Below, in pieces: positions 1 through 10,600 of a DNA stretch of 64,000 nucleotides. Position 1 is the stretch's first letter. Each line of letters opens with the position of its first letter. Made by a program: the position numbers and the translations under genes. The notes beneath the pieces were generated by a model that was not told where the DNA came from, made no database searches, and was given only the letters and a program-made list of their open reading frames with translations. The stretch is from NCBI GenBank assembly GCA_037783545.1, contig JBBELK010000011.1, positions 124,001 through 188,000 on the forward strand. The letters run 5' to 3'. The DNA is from Henricia sp. BOLD:AAB3569 (taxonomy: Eukaryota > Echinodermata > Asteroidea > Spinulosida > Echinasteridae).

Positions 1-720
1 TGTGCTAATAGGGATTAAACCTCTTCAGATCCTCTACCAACGCGAAAACGGGGCCAGTGCACATAGGCCTTTCTAAATAAATAATTAACGATTTTGTGTC
101 CTAATTACACAAGTATTTTAACAATTATTTTTAATAATTATTTTTTAATAAGTATTGTAAATACATATTTTAAAAACTCTGTTTGCTAGGATAGGGCGAC
201 AATTTGTGTGTAAAAAAGCTATATTAGGGCGACACGCTTAATAGGGCGACAATTTGGTGTCGCCCTAATATATTTTTTTAAAACATTTTTTTAGGTCAAA
301 AACCATTTTTTTTAAATCGAGAACCATTTTTATTAGGTCTAGAACGGTCTCTCTTAGGTCTGTAACCATTTTTGGAAGCTTTGGGTAAAGAAATTTGGTG
401 TCGATTTGTGTGATTCTTCCCGAAATGTCGGTGGTCTCCGGGGAAAGGCTTCCCTAATTGTCGCCCTATTGCTGCATCCAGAGTTCTTACAATTATTATT
501 TTAATAAGTACTCACAAGCATGTTTTTCATGACTCCAGACAATCCATTATAAAAACACCAGATGTATTTTTTTTTTAATATTAAAAATCGATCATATAAG
601 CAGCTCTAATAAAAATATCAAAAGCACAACCTGAGAGAGTTGTGAAGACATTCCCCGTGTACATGTACATTGTGGTAAATCGACGCCAGAAACACCAAGC
701 CAAACGGCAGGGTTTGTATC
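1..720. other. Upstream region of the GAL3ST-like gene, no gene seen
   Basis: No convincing open frame. The stretch is AT-rich and ends directly at the first coding exon of the GAL3ST-like gene, so it should hold its 5' UTR and promoter. Its one notable content is the TAGGGCGACA repeat cluster listed separately. Confidence 0.5.
185..480. repeat. TAGGGCGAC-type short repeat cluster
   Basis: The word TAGGGCGACA occurs three times (near 190, 224 and 240), followed by its reverse complement in GTGTCGCCCTAATA near 258 and CGCCCTATT near 463. Between them a TTAGGTC...AACCATTTT motif recurs at about 290, 330 and 355. The same style of repeat (TTAGGGAGACA, TTAGGGCACAAACC) occurs at 61300-61520, so this is a dispersed family. 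No coding potential or classic terminal inverted repeat is obvious. Confidence 0.5.
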
Positions 721-2440
721 ATGACACGCTACGCTAGTTTGCGGTTCTTGAAGCAAGTGATACGCGCCCTTGCCTTGGTCATTGTATTCACCAGTCTCTA
801 CTTCGTCTTACTACAAAGACGTGCCGCATCGCTGACAGCATGCCAATCAACCAAACCAACGCAAGGTGTCAACTTAACGTAAGTTAAACATCCAACCAGA
901 ATATTTTGGTAAATTTTGATTCAACAAGAAAACTCTATTTGGTGCACAAATATGTAGGCTAGTTCACCTGCATTTAAAAGTAGAGTACATCAGTTGCAGT
1001 GACCCAATTGACAGGTTGACAAGAACAACCTTACTGAAAGAGTTAATAACAATGGTACCAAACACCACATTATTTTATTTCAGTCCAAAATGGTATTTTG
1101 TGTGAGAAATTAGCAACTGCAGGTGGTTTTTTTAACGTCTTTTGCAAAACAAATTGTTTACCATTCAACTCAACACAAAAACCATGCATCAGAATTATTA
1201 CTGCACTTATGTGGCTGAAATTTCTACAAGGCAGTTTTATCAACACGGGCTTCTAATCATGAGTAGAAATAACGCCTGAACAGTTTACCAATCATTGTTC
1301 TACCTTTAACTCAGGGTACAGAATTGCCTACGACCACATGTGAAGACCCTTCCAAGAGAAGAGAATTTTGATCCTGAACGGCCTTTGCTAGATGCGTCTT
1401 TATGCACACGGCATAAACAACATTTCGTGTTTATCAAGATACACAAGACTGGCAGCACGACCATCACAACCATGCTGGAACGTTACGGCTACCGTCGCGA
1501 TCTCAACTTTGCCGTGCCACGTCCTATAATGCACTTCTTCCCAAGGAATAAGAAGTTTAGTGCCTCGCTGGTTTATCAGTGGGGTCTCAAGGATGCCCAA
1601 GGGTTGCCCGTATGGCCAGCTTTGGGCGGTTTCCATGCGGTGGTTAACCATGCTATATATAACCGAACCGAGCATAGCAAATTGGTTCCTGGTGCTATCT
1701 ACTTCACCATGATTCGAGAACCCGTAGCTCGCCTTGATTCATTCTTTCGTTACTTCCAGCTTGGCAACCAAGTGCCAAGCAATACTCACTTGAAGGACTC
1801 CCTAGACGTTTTTCTTCAGGATCCCGCGAGATACATCTCGTCTATCAAGAGCGAATGGCTCAGGTTTTTCCGAAACGGCCAGCTTTACATGCTGGGATTA
1901 GAACCGGAATCATACGACAATTCAAAGGTAGTCGATGACATCATCGCATCACTAAGCCAAGACTTGCATCTTGTCATGATAAACGAATACTTTGATGAGT
2001 CTCTCATACTCCTCAAGAAAATGATGTGCTGGGATATGCAGGATATCCTTTACATATCCAAAACAGTGAGAAAGAAACGAGGAGTTTCTCCAAATCTCAC
2101 CACCGAAATCCGACGCAAGATGTTAGAGTGGAACAGCGCTGACTGGAAGTTGTATCAACACTTCAACAAGACGTTTTGGGATAAAGTCAACAATTACGGG
2201 CCACACTTTCAGCAAGATTTGGTGTCCTTCCGGCAAATAAAAGCGGATATCACTGACAAGTGCACCAAGAAAGGCGCCCTCCGATGGGATGTGAACCACA
2301 ACTCTAGTTTATGGAAGGCGCAACGAGACGCGAGTGAGAAATGTAAAGATTTGATGAGGGACGATCGGGACTGGGTCAGCCTCTTTAGAAACCGAATGGA
2401 TGAGAAAAGTCAAGCTTTTATTAAATACAGGAAAGGATAA
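721..2440 (+). CDS. Galactose 3-O-sulfotransferase family protein (GAL3ST-like)
   Basis: Two exons, 721-878 and 1315-2440, join in phase (AC|G) through a GT...AG intron and give about 427 residues, the usual size of vertebrate GAL3ST enzymes. Exon 1 encodes a short cytoplasmic tail and one hydrophobic segment (roughly residues 10-32, ALALVIVFTSLYFVLL), that is, a type II Golgi membrane anchor. Exon 2 carries the PAPS 5'-phosphosulfate loop FVFIKIHKTGSTTI and the 3'-phosphate-binding motif FTMIREPVARLDSFFRYF. The family transfers sulfate from PAPS to the 3-hydroxyl of galactose on glycolipids or glycans in the Golgi; which acceptor this member uses cannot be read from sequence. The intron holds a TTAA-flanked MITE ending five bases before exon 2. 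A candidate AATAAA lies near 2866. It converges on FANCA. Confidence 0.88.
974..1309. mobile_element. TTAA-flanked MITE (piggyBac-like target), copy 1
   Basis: Begins TTAAAAGTAGAGTACATCAG and ends CCTTTAA; TTAA at both ends fits a piggyBac-type target duplication. The interior (AATGGTA...CAAACACCACAT, GTCCAAAATGGTATTT) is shared with copies at 16102-16443, 49370-49714, 56367-56723 and a part copy from 26102. Lies in the GAL3ST intron; its pyrimidine-rich end sits just before the exon 2 acceptor. Confidence 0.75.
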
Positions 2441-2534
2441 CACTCACAATTTACATGTAGGCCTATTCTTCATCTCAAATGTTGAACATTTCATGTTTGT
2501 TACAAATTGAACAAGTTGTCTCTGGGATAACTAC

Positions 2535-2715
2535 CAGTTGTAGTCGACTCCATCACAAGTCCAGTAACAAGAAGCAAAGGATGAACACGCACAAAAGAAT
2601 GCCTTTGTTGGAGTTCATTTGAATAGCTTAATTGTGACTTGAATTAAGACCTAGGGACTTGTGGTGGACTTGTGAGGACTTGTAAATGTAATGAACTCGA
2701 CTAGTACAACCCTAA
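2535..2715. mobile_element. Dispersed inverted-repeat element (ACAAGTCC family), copy 1
   Basis: Begins GTTGTAGTCGACTCCATCAC and ends GAACTCGACTAGTACAACCC. The core AGTAACAAGAAGCAAAGG followed by ATGAACACGCACAAAA recurs at 8035-8220, whose end is TGATGGACTCGTCTACAACA. Non-coding, MITE-like. Confidence 0.6.
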
Positions 2716-3230
2716 TAACTACACTATAGTGAAAATTAACTTTGATGCCACTTTGCTGCAATTCAACTGGCAATGCATCAACTTGACAATCATTTATTAC
2801 TTGGGCAAATTTAGGCTAATCACAAAATGTCAACAATTTCTGTGATTACCACAAAATTGTTGAAAATAAAATAAATTCAACATGCCCCAACATTCTTCTG
2901 AAATGTTGGGGCTATATATTCACTGAATGGAATAGTATCAGAATTAATCAATTTTCCCTGAAAGCTCAAAAGGTGGAGGCATCTAAAATGTGCATAGTCT
3001 ATAGACCCTTTGCATGATGGCCATTTTGTGTCCTGTCATCAGTTTAAAAAAAAACATGCCTTCCGACATTGCTGCCAATGCACCTGCACTATTACAAAGT
3101 TACTGGTGCCATCAAAACATCTCCAAGAAATCTCATTTTCTCTGTGAAGTTATACTTGCCTTGGTTTTCAAATACGAGGTTGAATCCTATTTCGCTTGAA
3201 ATGTCTTTGTTTGTTTGAAATTTACACAAA

Positions 3231-3580
3231 ACAGACTTGAAAAAAGACAACAAAAATGACATAAAACAAGAATTTAATAATTGAACATGACTTAAAAAAA
3301 GAAAACCAAAAATAACATAAAACAAGATTTTCTTTTAAACAGACTTGAAATAAGAAAATAAATGGACATAAAACAAAGTTATTAATTGAACATGTCTTGA
3401 AATAAGAAAACAAAAATAACATAAAACAAGATTTTCTTTTAAACAGACTTGAAATAAGAAAATAAATGGACATAAAACAAAGTTATTAATTGAACATGTC
3501 TTGAAATAAGAAAACAAAAATAACATAAAACAAGATTTTCTTTTAAACAGACTTGAAATGAACAAAAATAAAAATGGAAA
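3231..3580. repeat. 104-bp tandem repeat, about 3.3 copies
   Basis: The start word ACAGACTTGAAA occurs at 3231, 3339, 3443 and 3547, giving spacings of 108, 104 and 104. The middle copies are nearly identical; the first is diverged. The unit is A-rich and reads open on the minus strand only because T-rich codons avoid stops. Confidence 0.9.
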
Positions 3581-3600
3581 GACGATGACATAAAATGATA

Positions 3601-4242
3601 GAGAGGTTTCGCAAGCGCATGGATACGGATAGCGCAACGAATGTCATAGGTTTCATTTCATTTTATTTCATTTATTTCGCAGGTAAACATAAGAACAGAC
3701 AAAGTACAGAAATATAAATGACCATAAAATACAAAAATAAATACATTTTGCACCCCTGCTGGATAAGCAAAACTGAATTACTATCGAGTTGCTATCCGAA
3801 AGCACAAAAACAGATTTACAAACATCAAAAACTAACAAGGAAAAAGGACAATAAAATGGAACGACAGGTATGTTATACAACAGAAAAAACACTACACAGA
3901 TAAAACTATGGAAATACAGGTTTCTGCGGTCTTGTGACGTCATACACATCTCACTCTCCGCTACGCGTCTGCAAGGCACGGATATCGAGCTCGCTATGCG
4001 TAAGCACCAAACGAGTAGTGAAATGTGGGATTTCTAATGTTTTCCTAACTTTTCGTTGCGTTTAAGTAGGCAGGTTTAAAAGAGTACGAATTATGTCCAC
4101 GGAATTTTTGTGCATTTCAAAGCTTTGGATTTAAAGTAAAATTAGTATCAAAGCTGTATTGTGCCGGGTAACTTTGTCGCTGTTAGACTCATGTTAGCTA
4201 AACGGTTTGCGTATGTGTAAACGTTGGCTTGCGAAACCTCTC
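3601..4242. mobile_element. MITE with GAGAGGTTTCGC ends, copy 1
   Basis: Terminal inverted repeats GAGAGGTTTCGCAAGCG and GGCTTGCGAAACCTCTC about 640 bp apart, flanked by TA on both sides. A shorter copy with the same ends lies at 51259-51663. No transposase frame. Confidence 0.7.
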
Positions 4243-4267
4243 TATTTTCTTAACAGACTGTATAAAA

Positions 4268-4527
4268 TAGACCTTTATCACGGTGCATCCATCTTTGTCT
4301 TGTTCCTCATTGTACGTGTCAGGCACGATCAACGCGTCTGCGCTACTGTGTGATAGCGCGTGTATCTCCCGTTAGCTCTCTTGATCGCGCAACGCCTGTG
4401 CCATTGTGATGCACACAATGAACAATTTCAAAACGGGACCAAACTAATTGTTTTCAGCAAGCCTCGCTTTGGTTACGTTAATTTTGATAGGAGAATATGG
4501 AAGATGGTCGCACCGTGATAAAGGTCT
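4268..4527. mobile_element. MITE with TAGACCTTTATCAC ends, copy 1
   Basis: Ends TAGACCTTTATCACGGTGC and GCACCGTGATAAAGGTCTA are exact reverse complements. A second, diverged copy with the interior in the opposite orientation is at 11421-11697. Confidence 0.85.
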
Positions 4528-4530
4528 AAA

Positions 4531-4660
4531 GCCGCCATTTCATGGGGCACCTTTTGTTACTTAAACAGTTCAACAATGGAAGCACAATATGTGCAACCGT
4601 GCATGTCCTCAAGGAACAAAGAAACTGCCCCACGAAATGGCGGCTATTCGATACGGTCTA
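4531..4660. mobile_element. MITE with ATAGACCGTATCGAATAGC ends, left end truncated
   Basis: Inner arms GCCGCCATTTCATGGGGCA and TGCCCCACGAAATGGCGGC pair; the right end continues to TATTCGATACGGTCTA while the left end lacks that part, probably lost where it abuts the neighbouring MITE. Family copies: 50006-50153 (complete) and 63948 to the window end. Confidence 0.75.
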
Positions 4661-4695
4661 TTGAGCATTGTACCTGTGCTTGGGGATGACCGTTG

Positions 4696-7600
4696 TTACC
4701 GTCTTGGTTGCAACTTGTGGATAATCATGCTTCTTATTTCAGGATTGTAGTTAGCATACACGGCCGGGTCAATAAATGAAAGGGTTTGAGCAGAGCTTCT
4801 AGATATGACGCTTTGTAGCATAGACTGGCACGACTGAAGGAATCCCAAATTGATTGTCTGACAGAAACCAAATATCAATGACAAAAATTACACAATTTAA
4901 TTGCGATACAAATGTCCATGAGTTTGGGATATCTGGATGCAGTGAAAAGCAACTTGGCTCCACCGGTTGAGCTATGAAGCCAACTGGTGGTCACAAAACA
5001 GTTGTTCCTCACTGACTGGGATAAACCCTTCACTTTAATTTTTTTTTTTTTTAATCGAATTTCTTGATGTTCTATGTCTTTCTTTATTTATTCATTTATA
5101 ACCTCTTCGAGTTTGGATTGGCAGTATGAGGCTTTCAAACCAAAGTATTTGTCTATCCTGGCCTGCTCAGATTGGGTTGTTTTGGGTTATTTGTAACACA
5201 TGTATGTATGAGGTTTTTGTTTTGGTTAAATTGTGTGTTTGTAAAGTGTTGAGAAAGGCCGAATAAATAAAAATAATAACAACAACTCAATTCCTCATAT
5301 GTACGCTAAATCTCATTGTCAAAACGAGGATTGCAATGCATAAAAATATAGTCTGGCACCTTTCCGAACAACAGTGTGCAGTCCATATGATTGATTCAGG
5401 GGACATGTTAATCCATGTGAACAGGGTAAATATATTTCTTTCTCTTTTTTCTCTCTTTTTTTTTTTTGTTCTTAAACTTGAGATAAACCAAATACTGATT
5501 CCGGAAGATGTTTTCTTTTATGATTATTATTATTAGCAGTATTAATTGCTTGGTGCCTATAAACACAGCTGTGTTTACCACATCAATATAATCAAACAAT
5601 GCCCAGCTGCAGCAACAAGTTTAAACTTTCAAAACCTGCATTTGGACTGGACTTTCATTTTTAATACTGGAAATTTTACGGCAGTTAAAGTGTGTGGTTA
5701 AATTATATCGCTGGTTTCACATGGAAAACATCGATATAATCACTTAAACAATTAGGAATTTGTTCACCAACACTGCCCAGCTGCAGCAACAAGCTTTAAT
5801 TGGTCACTTGTTCCTAAGCAACCAGGGTGTTGTGTGATTGGCTGTTCCATATGACAATGCAAGCACACATTGTATCAGAGCTCACCTGGTATTGGTCACT
5901 TGTTCCTAAGCAACCACGGTGTTGCGTGATTGGCTGTTTCATATGACAATGCAAGCACACATGGTCTCAGAGCTCACCTGGTATTGGTCACTTGTTGCTA
6001 AGCGACCAGGGTATCGTGTGATTGGCTGTTCCACACAGCAGTGCAGCTGTTCCAGGGAGGTGTATAGCTGTAACAGGGCCGATAACTGTACAGCATTCAT
6101 GCTAGCTTGCTGTAACACAACATGACATTGACTTGTCTGCAAGATCCTAAAGATACAAAATAGCAAAGATTACCTTTATTAAAGGCAAAGGCTCGTCAGT
6201 ACGTGCCACGAAATACGCAGCTCCATGCCTTTGCTTTGGTATTTATGAATGGGATTAAAAGTAGGTTTCGCCAGTCTCTTTAACAATCTGTTTAAAACCG
6301 GCTAGGGTCCTGGGCGATGATATTGGCCCTTATCAGCACCCAGGACCCAGCTGGTTTTAAACTTATGTTTAAGACTGACCAAACCTATTTTTAATCCCTA
6401 AGTAAGCTTCATTGTTTATGTTGTGTTCTTTTCTACAAGGTCTTATTATACACGGGTCTTATTCATTCAAGTGCTGCATGTGTGGTCGTTGTTCTTCGAT
6501 TGCACGCATGTTGCACATGCATTAGTTAGTATTACATAAACCAGAAAGAGATGATGCAATATGTGGACTTGCACAGGTCCACAGTCGGGTTGTCCTAGCT
6601 TTAAAAACAAGGTTATGGGTCAGGGTGGGGGTTCAAAGTTTAGGGTTAGGGTTTAGGGTTATGATTTTAGTTAAAAAATTGTGTTCATTTTGCAAAAAAG
6701 TCTAATTTTGGAGCAGTTTTCTTAACTACGGAATGTCCACATAGTGTATGGACAAAGTTTTATGCAAATAGAAAACTAAAATTTGTAAACTAAAGAGGAT
6801 CAAAATGGGCAGTCTAAGATAAATATCAGTTTTACCTGAAACACACTACTGGGTACAAGTTGATAACCGCTTCTTGTAAGAAGAACTTCTTCAAGACTGT
6901 GTCACCTGACGAAATAATCAGATTACATCGTCACAATTAGCAAAGACTAAAGTGAGGTCAGTTTATATGTAGACGGTTCTTAACATTAAACTACTGGCAA
7001 ATATGTCAATTATAAATGCCATAAACAGGGCAGCGATTTGTGTGTAGAGCCAATAACTTTACAACCAAGAGAAGTGACATATTGAATTCAGCTCTCTGCC
7101 ATGGCTGAACAGTCTAGTACAATGTAGACTGTATTCAAAATATCGGTTTGTTCAAATGGTTGTGGTTCTGAATCCCGGTCTAGTGCGTCCACGGTACATG
7201 TGCCCTTGGGCAAGGCAGTTTTCCATAAATTGCCTCTCTAAACCCATGAGTAAATGGGTACCTGATAGGGTAGCAAATGTTGATGTGTTTGATTAGCCAT
7301 CGAGTGCCTGATAAGCAGCCAGGGCTGTATACTTCCAAGGGAGCTGAGAAAGTTAGAGCTCAATGACTAGGGGTAACGATGATATGTGCACATTATTAAT
7401 ACTTCCAACAGAAACCTTGCATTTACAGTTTTAAACCAAACAGGACTTGATAATGACTTGCCTTTGGCGGCCATGACGGTGCCTGGTTGCTTACTAAGCA
7501 TAGTAGCGGCCATTGAGCAAAGGGCATCAACTCTATCACGTTCCACTGCGCATGTCACAATCAGCCAGGCAGTCCGAGCAATGTGATACTCAAACAAATG

Positions 7601-10600
7601 CTGCCTCATATCATCCTAATATTAAAAAGAATTTAAAAACAGCGAACATATTACCAGTTGATTAGTATAGAAGCTGGGGGAGTAAGGTTGGCGTAGCGGT
7701 TCTTTCCTCGCCTTCCACCTCTGTGGCCCTGGTTCGATTCCCGTCCGGGTCGGTATGTGGATTGGGTTCTCAGTCCCTGCTCGATTCCGTGGGTTTTCCC
7801 CACACGTTGGTGTGTGGGGTTTTCCTCCCACCTCTAAAACTTAATATTTCTTCCTGTTCTCTCGCACTTCGTGGCCAAGCTGAAGAACCTCCTAGGTGGC
7901 TACAGGGCAACGACTTGAGTCGGCTAATCTCAGCAACCAGATCCCTTTAGGGGATCATACTAAAGCAGCAGCAGTATAGAAGCTACTCAAACCTTATGTA
8001 ACAGGTTTACAGCAGGGTAGTAGACCACAGCCAACAAAATCAAGTATGTGACAAGTCCCGCACAAGTCTCTCACAAGTCCAGTAACAAGAAGCAAAGGAT
8101 GAACACGCACAAAATAATGACTTTGTATTGTAGTTCATTTGAATAGCTTGTGACTTGAATTAAGACCCAGGGACTTGTGAAGGCTTGTGAAGACTTGTGA
8201 TGGACTCGTCTACAACACTAGTGGGAGTCTCAGGGTACCAGACACTACAGGGTTGTAGGACAGCACACATCTAAACAAACATGATGTCAATTAAGGTTTG
8301 TTTTTTTGGCCCTTACCCGACGTATATTAGCACTGTATACTCAGTGCTTTCCCGAGAAACTATGAAAAACTTCATAGCGTGCTCGGGTGGGATTCAAACC
8401 CATGACCTCCTGCAAACAAGGCAGACGTCTTTGCAGGAGGTCGTGGGATCGAATCTCACCTAAGCACGCTTAGTGCTAATCTACGTCGGGTAAGGGCAAA
8501 AAAACAAACCTTAATTAACATTCGTTCTCCCCGACGCAAGTTAAATCAGTTAAAAACATGATGTCATTATGTTTCAAGTCTCCTACCTTGTGGAACAACA
8601 GTCCTAATCGGCTGATAAGACGTTCTTGGAAGATGCTCACTGGGACCTCTTGTTTGGCATGTTGCTTAGTCATGGCATGAATAATAATAACCATCAGGGT
8701 CCACGGCTGGGAAGCTTGAGAAATACAATGCATAGGGGCAAAAGAAGTGTCAAGAAAGATAAAAAGAAATTGGTATTTCCATAAAAACAGGAGCCAAAGT
8801 GTGACATTTTGATGCATAGTATCTCTGTGAAATAGCAGAGCTTCATTGTATTAAATAATGGATCAATAACAAAATTTGCCCTTAAAAGTAAATAGGAAAT
8901 GTCCAACTAATTTAAGGCATTTCAGGACCCATCTTACCAAGTTTGTGCAAGCTTTGGGTGGAAGCCGTGGTGTTTCCTGACTTACTGCTGTAGACTTCAT
9001 TGACAAGGGTGTGCAACTGATCCAAGACGGTAAGGGCACCCGACTGTTGAAGATTTGTTCCCCTCAGTTGCACTGTAAGAGGGTTGAGCAGGTCCCAGTG
9101 TCTCTGTAATCAAGACAGCCGTACATGAGCTGACTTCATTTGCAATCATTTTACACAAATGGGCATGTTTTAATCGGGGGTAAACACATAATGGTGGATT
9201 CTTATATAGCGCACATGTCCGCTCCTAGCGCTGTTGCCATTATTACCCCTAACAGCTCCCAAAATATCGCTTGGGTTGACGAGGCAACTGGGATTAAGTG
9301 CCTTGCCCAGGGTCACAGTGGGGCTTGAACCCACAACATATGCAAGACTTGACCTTAATTGGATGTCCCACAGTCTAGGACATCCAATGGATCCAAGCCC
9401 ATTCAAGTGTAGATGTCAAATGCAGTAACAAATGAATGTTGGTGCCCATATGAGGTCCAGTGGCCGAGTGGTTTGGGTCACAGGTGAAAACTTGGGATTG
9501 CAGGTTCGAAACTCGCCTCGGCTGCGGTACCTGTGCCCTTGAGCAAGGCACTTAATCACAGTTGCTCCATCCTTTGGAAGGGATGTAAAGCCGTTGGTCC
9601 AGTGCGTTAGGTAACGCACTTTAAAGATCCCAGAGCATTCTTTCGTGAAGTGCAAGGGGATTCCCCGGTGTCTCTGGCCGTTTCTAATTCATCATAGGTT
9701 TCCTCACGCTTGTGAGCGACAGTGCAATGGGCACTTTTGAGGAATCCTTGGTTTCAGTACTAGAATAATATTAATAATAATTTGTGAATATTGGTGCCAA
9801 TTTTATGAATATTGGTGCCAATTTACTTAGCTTATAACCTACCAGAATGGAGACCGCAATGAGCGGGCATTCTTGGAGTAGTGTTGTCAGCATGGCAACC
9901 ATATTAGCTCTATCAGTCCCTGTGTGAACAGTGTGGCAATAAAGCTGAACAATCCCCTGAAGAAATCAGAACAAAAACATTATCCTGCTATCAATTCTGA
10001 AGAAAAAAGACTATTATTCTTCATAAAAGGTAGTATAAATGATTGGTAAATCGTTACAAATAGTTTCATCCCCCTGTGTGATTGAAGATATGCATGATTA
10101 AAACCAACCTGAGCAAAAACCAGCTCTGTACTTCGTCTAACTTTTGAGAAAATAGTCAAATAATTGTTTACAGTCACTTTGCCCCAAAACCACTTCGCCC
10201 TGAACCACGGTCTGTGCACGAAGTTGTTTTGGGGCGAAGTGGCATTTGGGTGAGGTAGTGTTTGGACGAAGTGGTTTTGGGGCGAAATGGCCTTTGGGTG
10301 AAGTGCTTCAAGGTGAAGTGCTTTAGGGCGAAGTGGTCGCGAGACAAAAAATAATTGTTTTGCTCATTTCTCAAAGACTATAGCACTTCAGACAAAACCA
10401 TTTCAGGGGAAGTTTTCTACTGTCATCGTGTTTATATTGTGTAAGTTATGTGTAAATTTGTGAACATGTCTGATTCCTCGAGATACCAATCATGTATTCT
10501 ACCTTTAACTAAAGGAAATGAATGGGTTTCTCAACTATCTTCACTAGTATGGTAAAACTACAGACAATAACAAAATCTCTATGTAGACATACCTTCCAAA

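Larger units (their letters stand above)
2441..4695. other. Convergent intergenic region, repeats only
   Basis: Lies between the 3' ends of the GAL3ST-like gene and FANCA. It holds the ACAAGTCC element, a half MITE near 3000 (TATAGACCCTTTGCA, family copies at 13611 and 60800), the 104-bp tandem repeat, and three MITEs. No supported gene. Confidence 0.7.

Noticed and set aside
3092-3637. Cys/Phe-rich minus-strand open frames, membrane-protein-like
   Set aside because: Generated by the 104-bp A-rich tandem repeat; the same peptide repeats with the DNA unit.
6636-6662. Telomere-derived insertion
   Set aside because: Only about four degenerate units in a T/G-rich stretch; too short to separate from chance.
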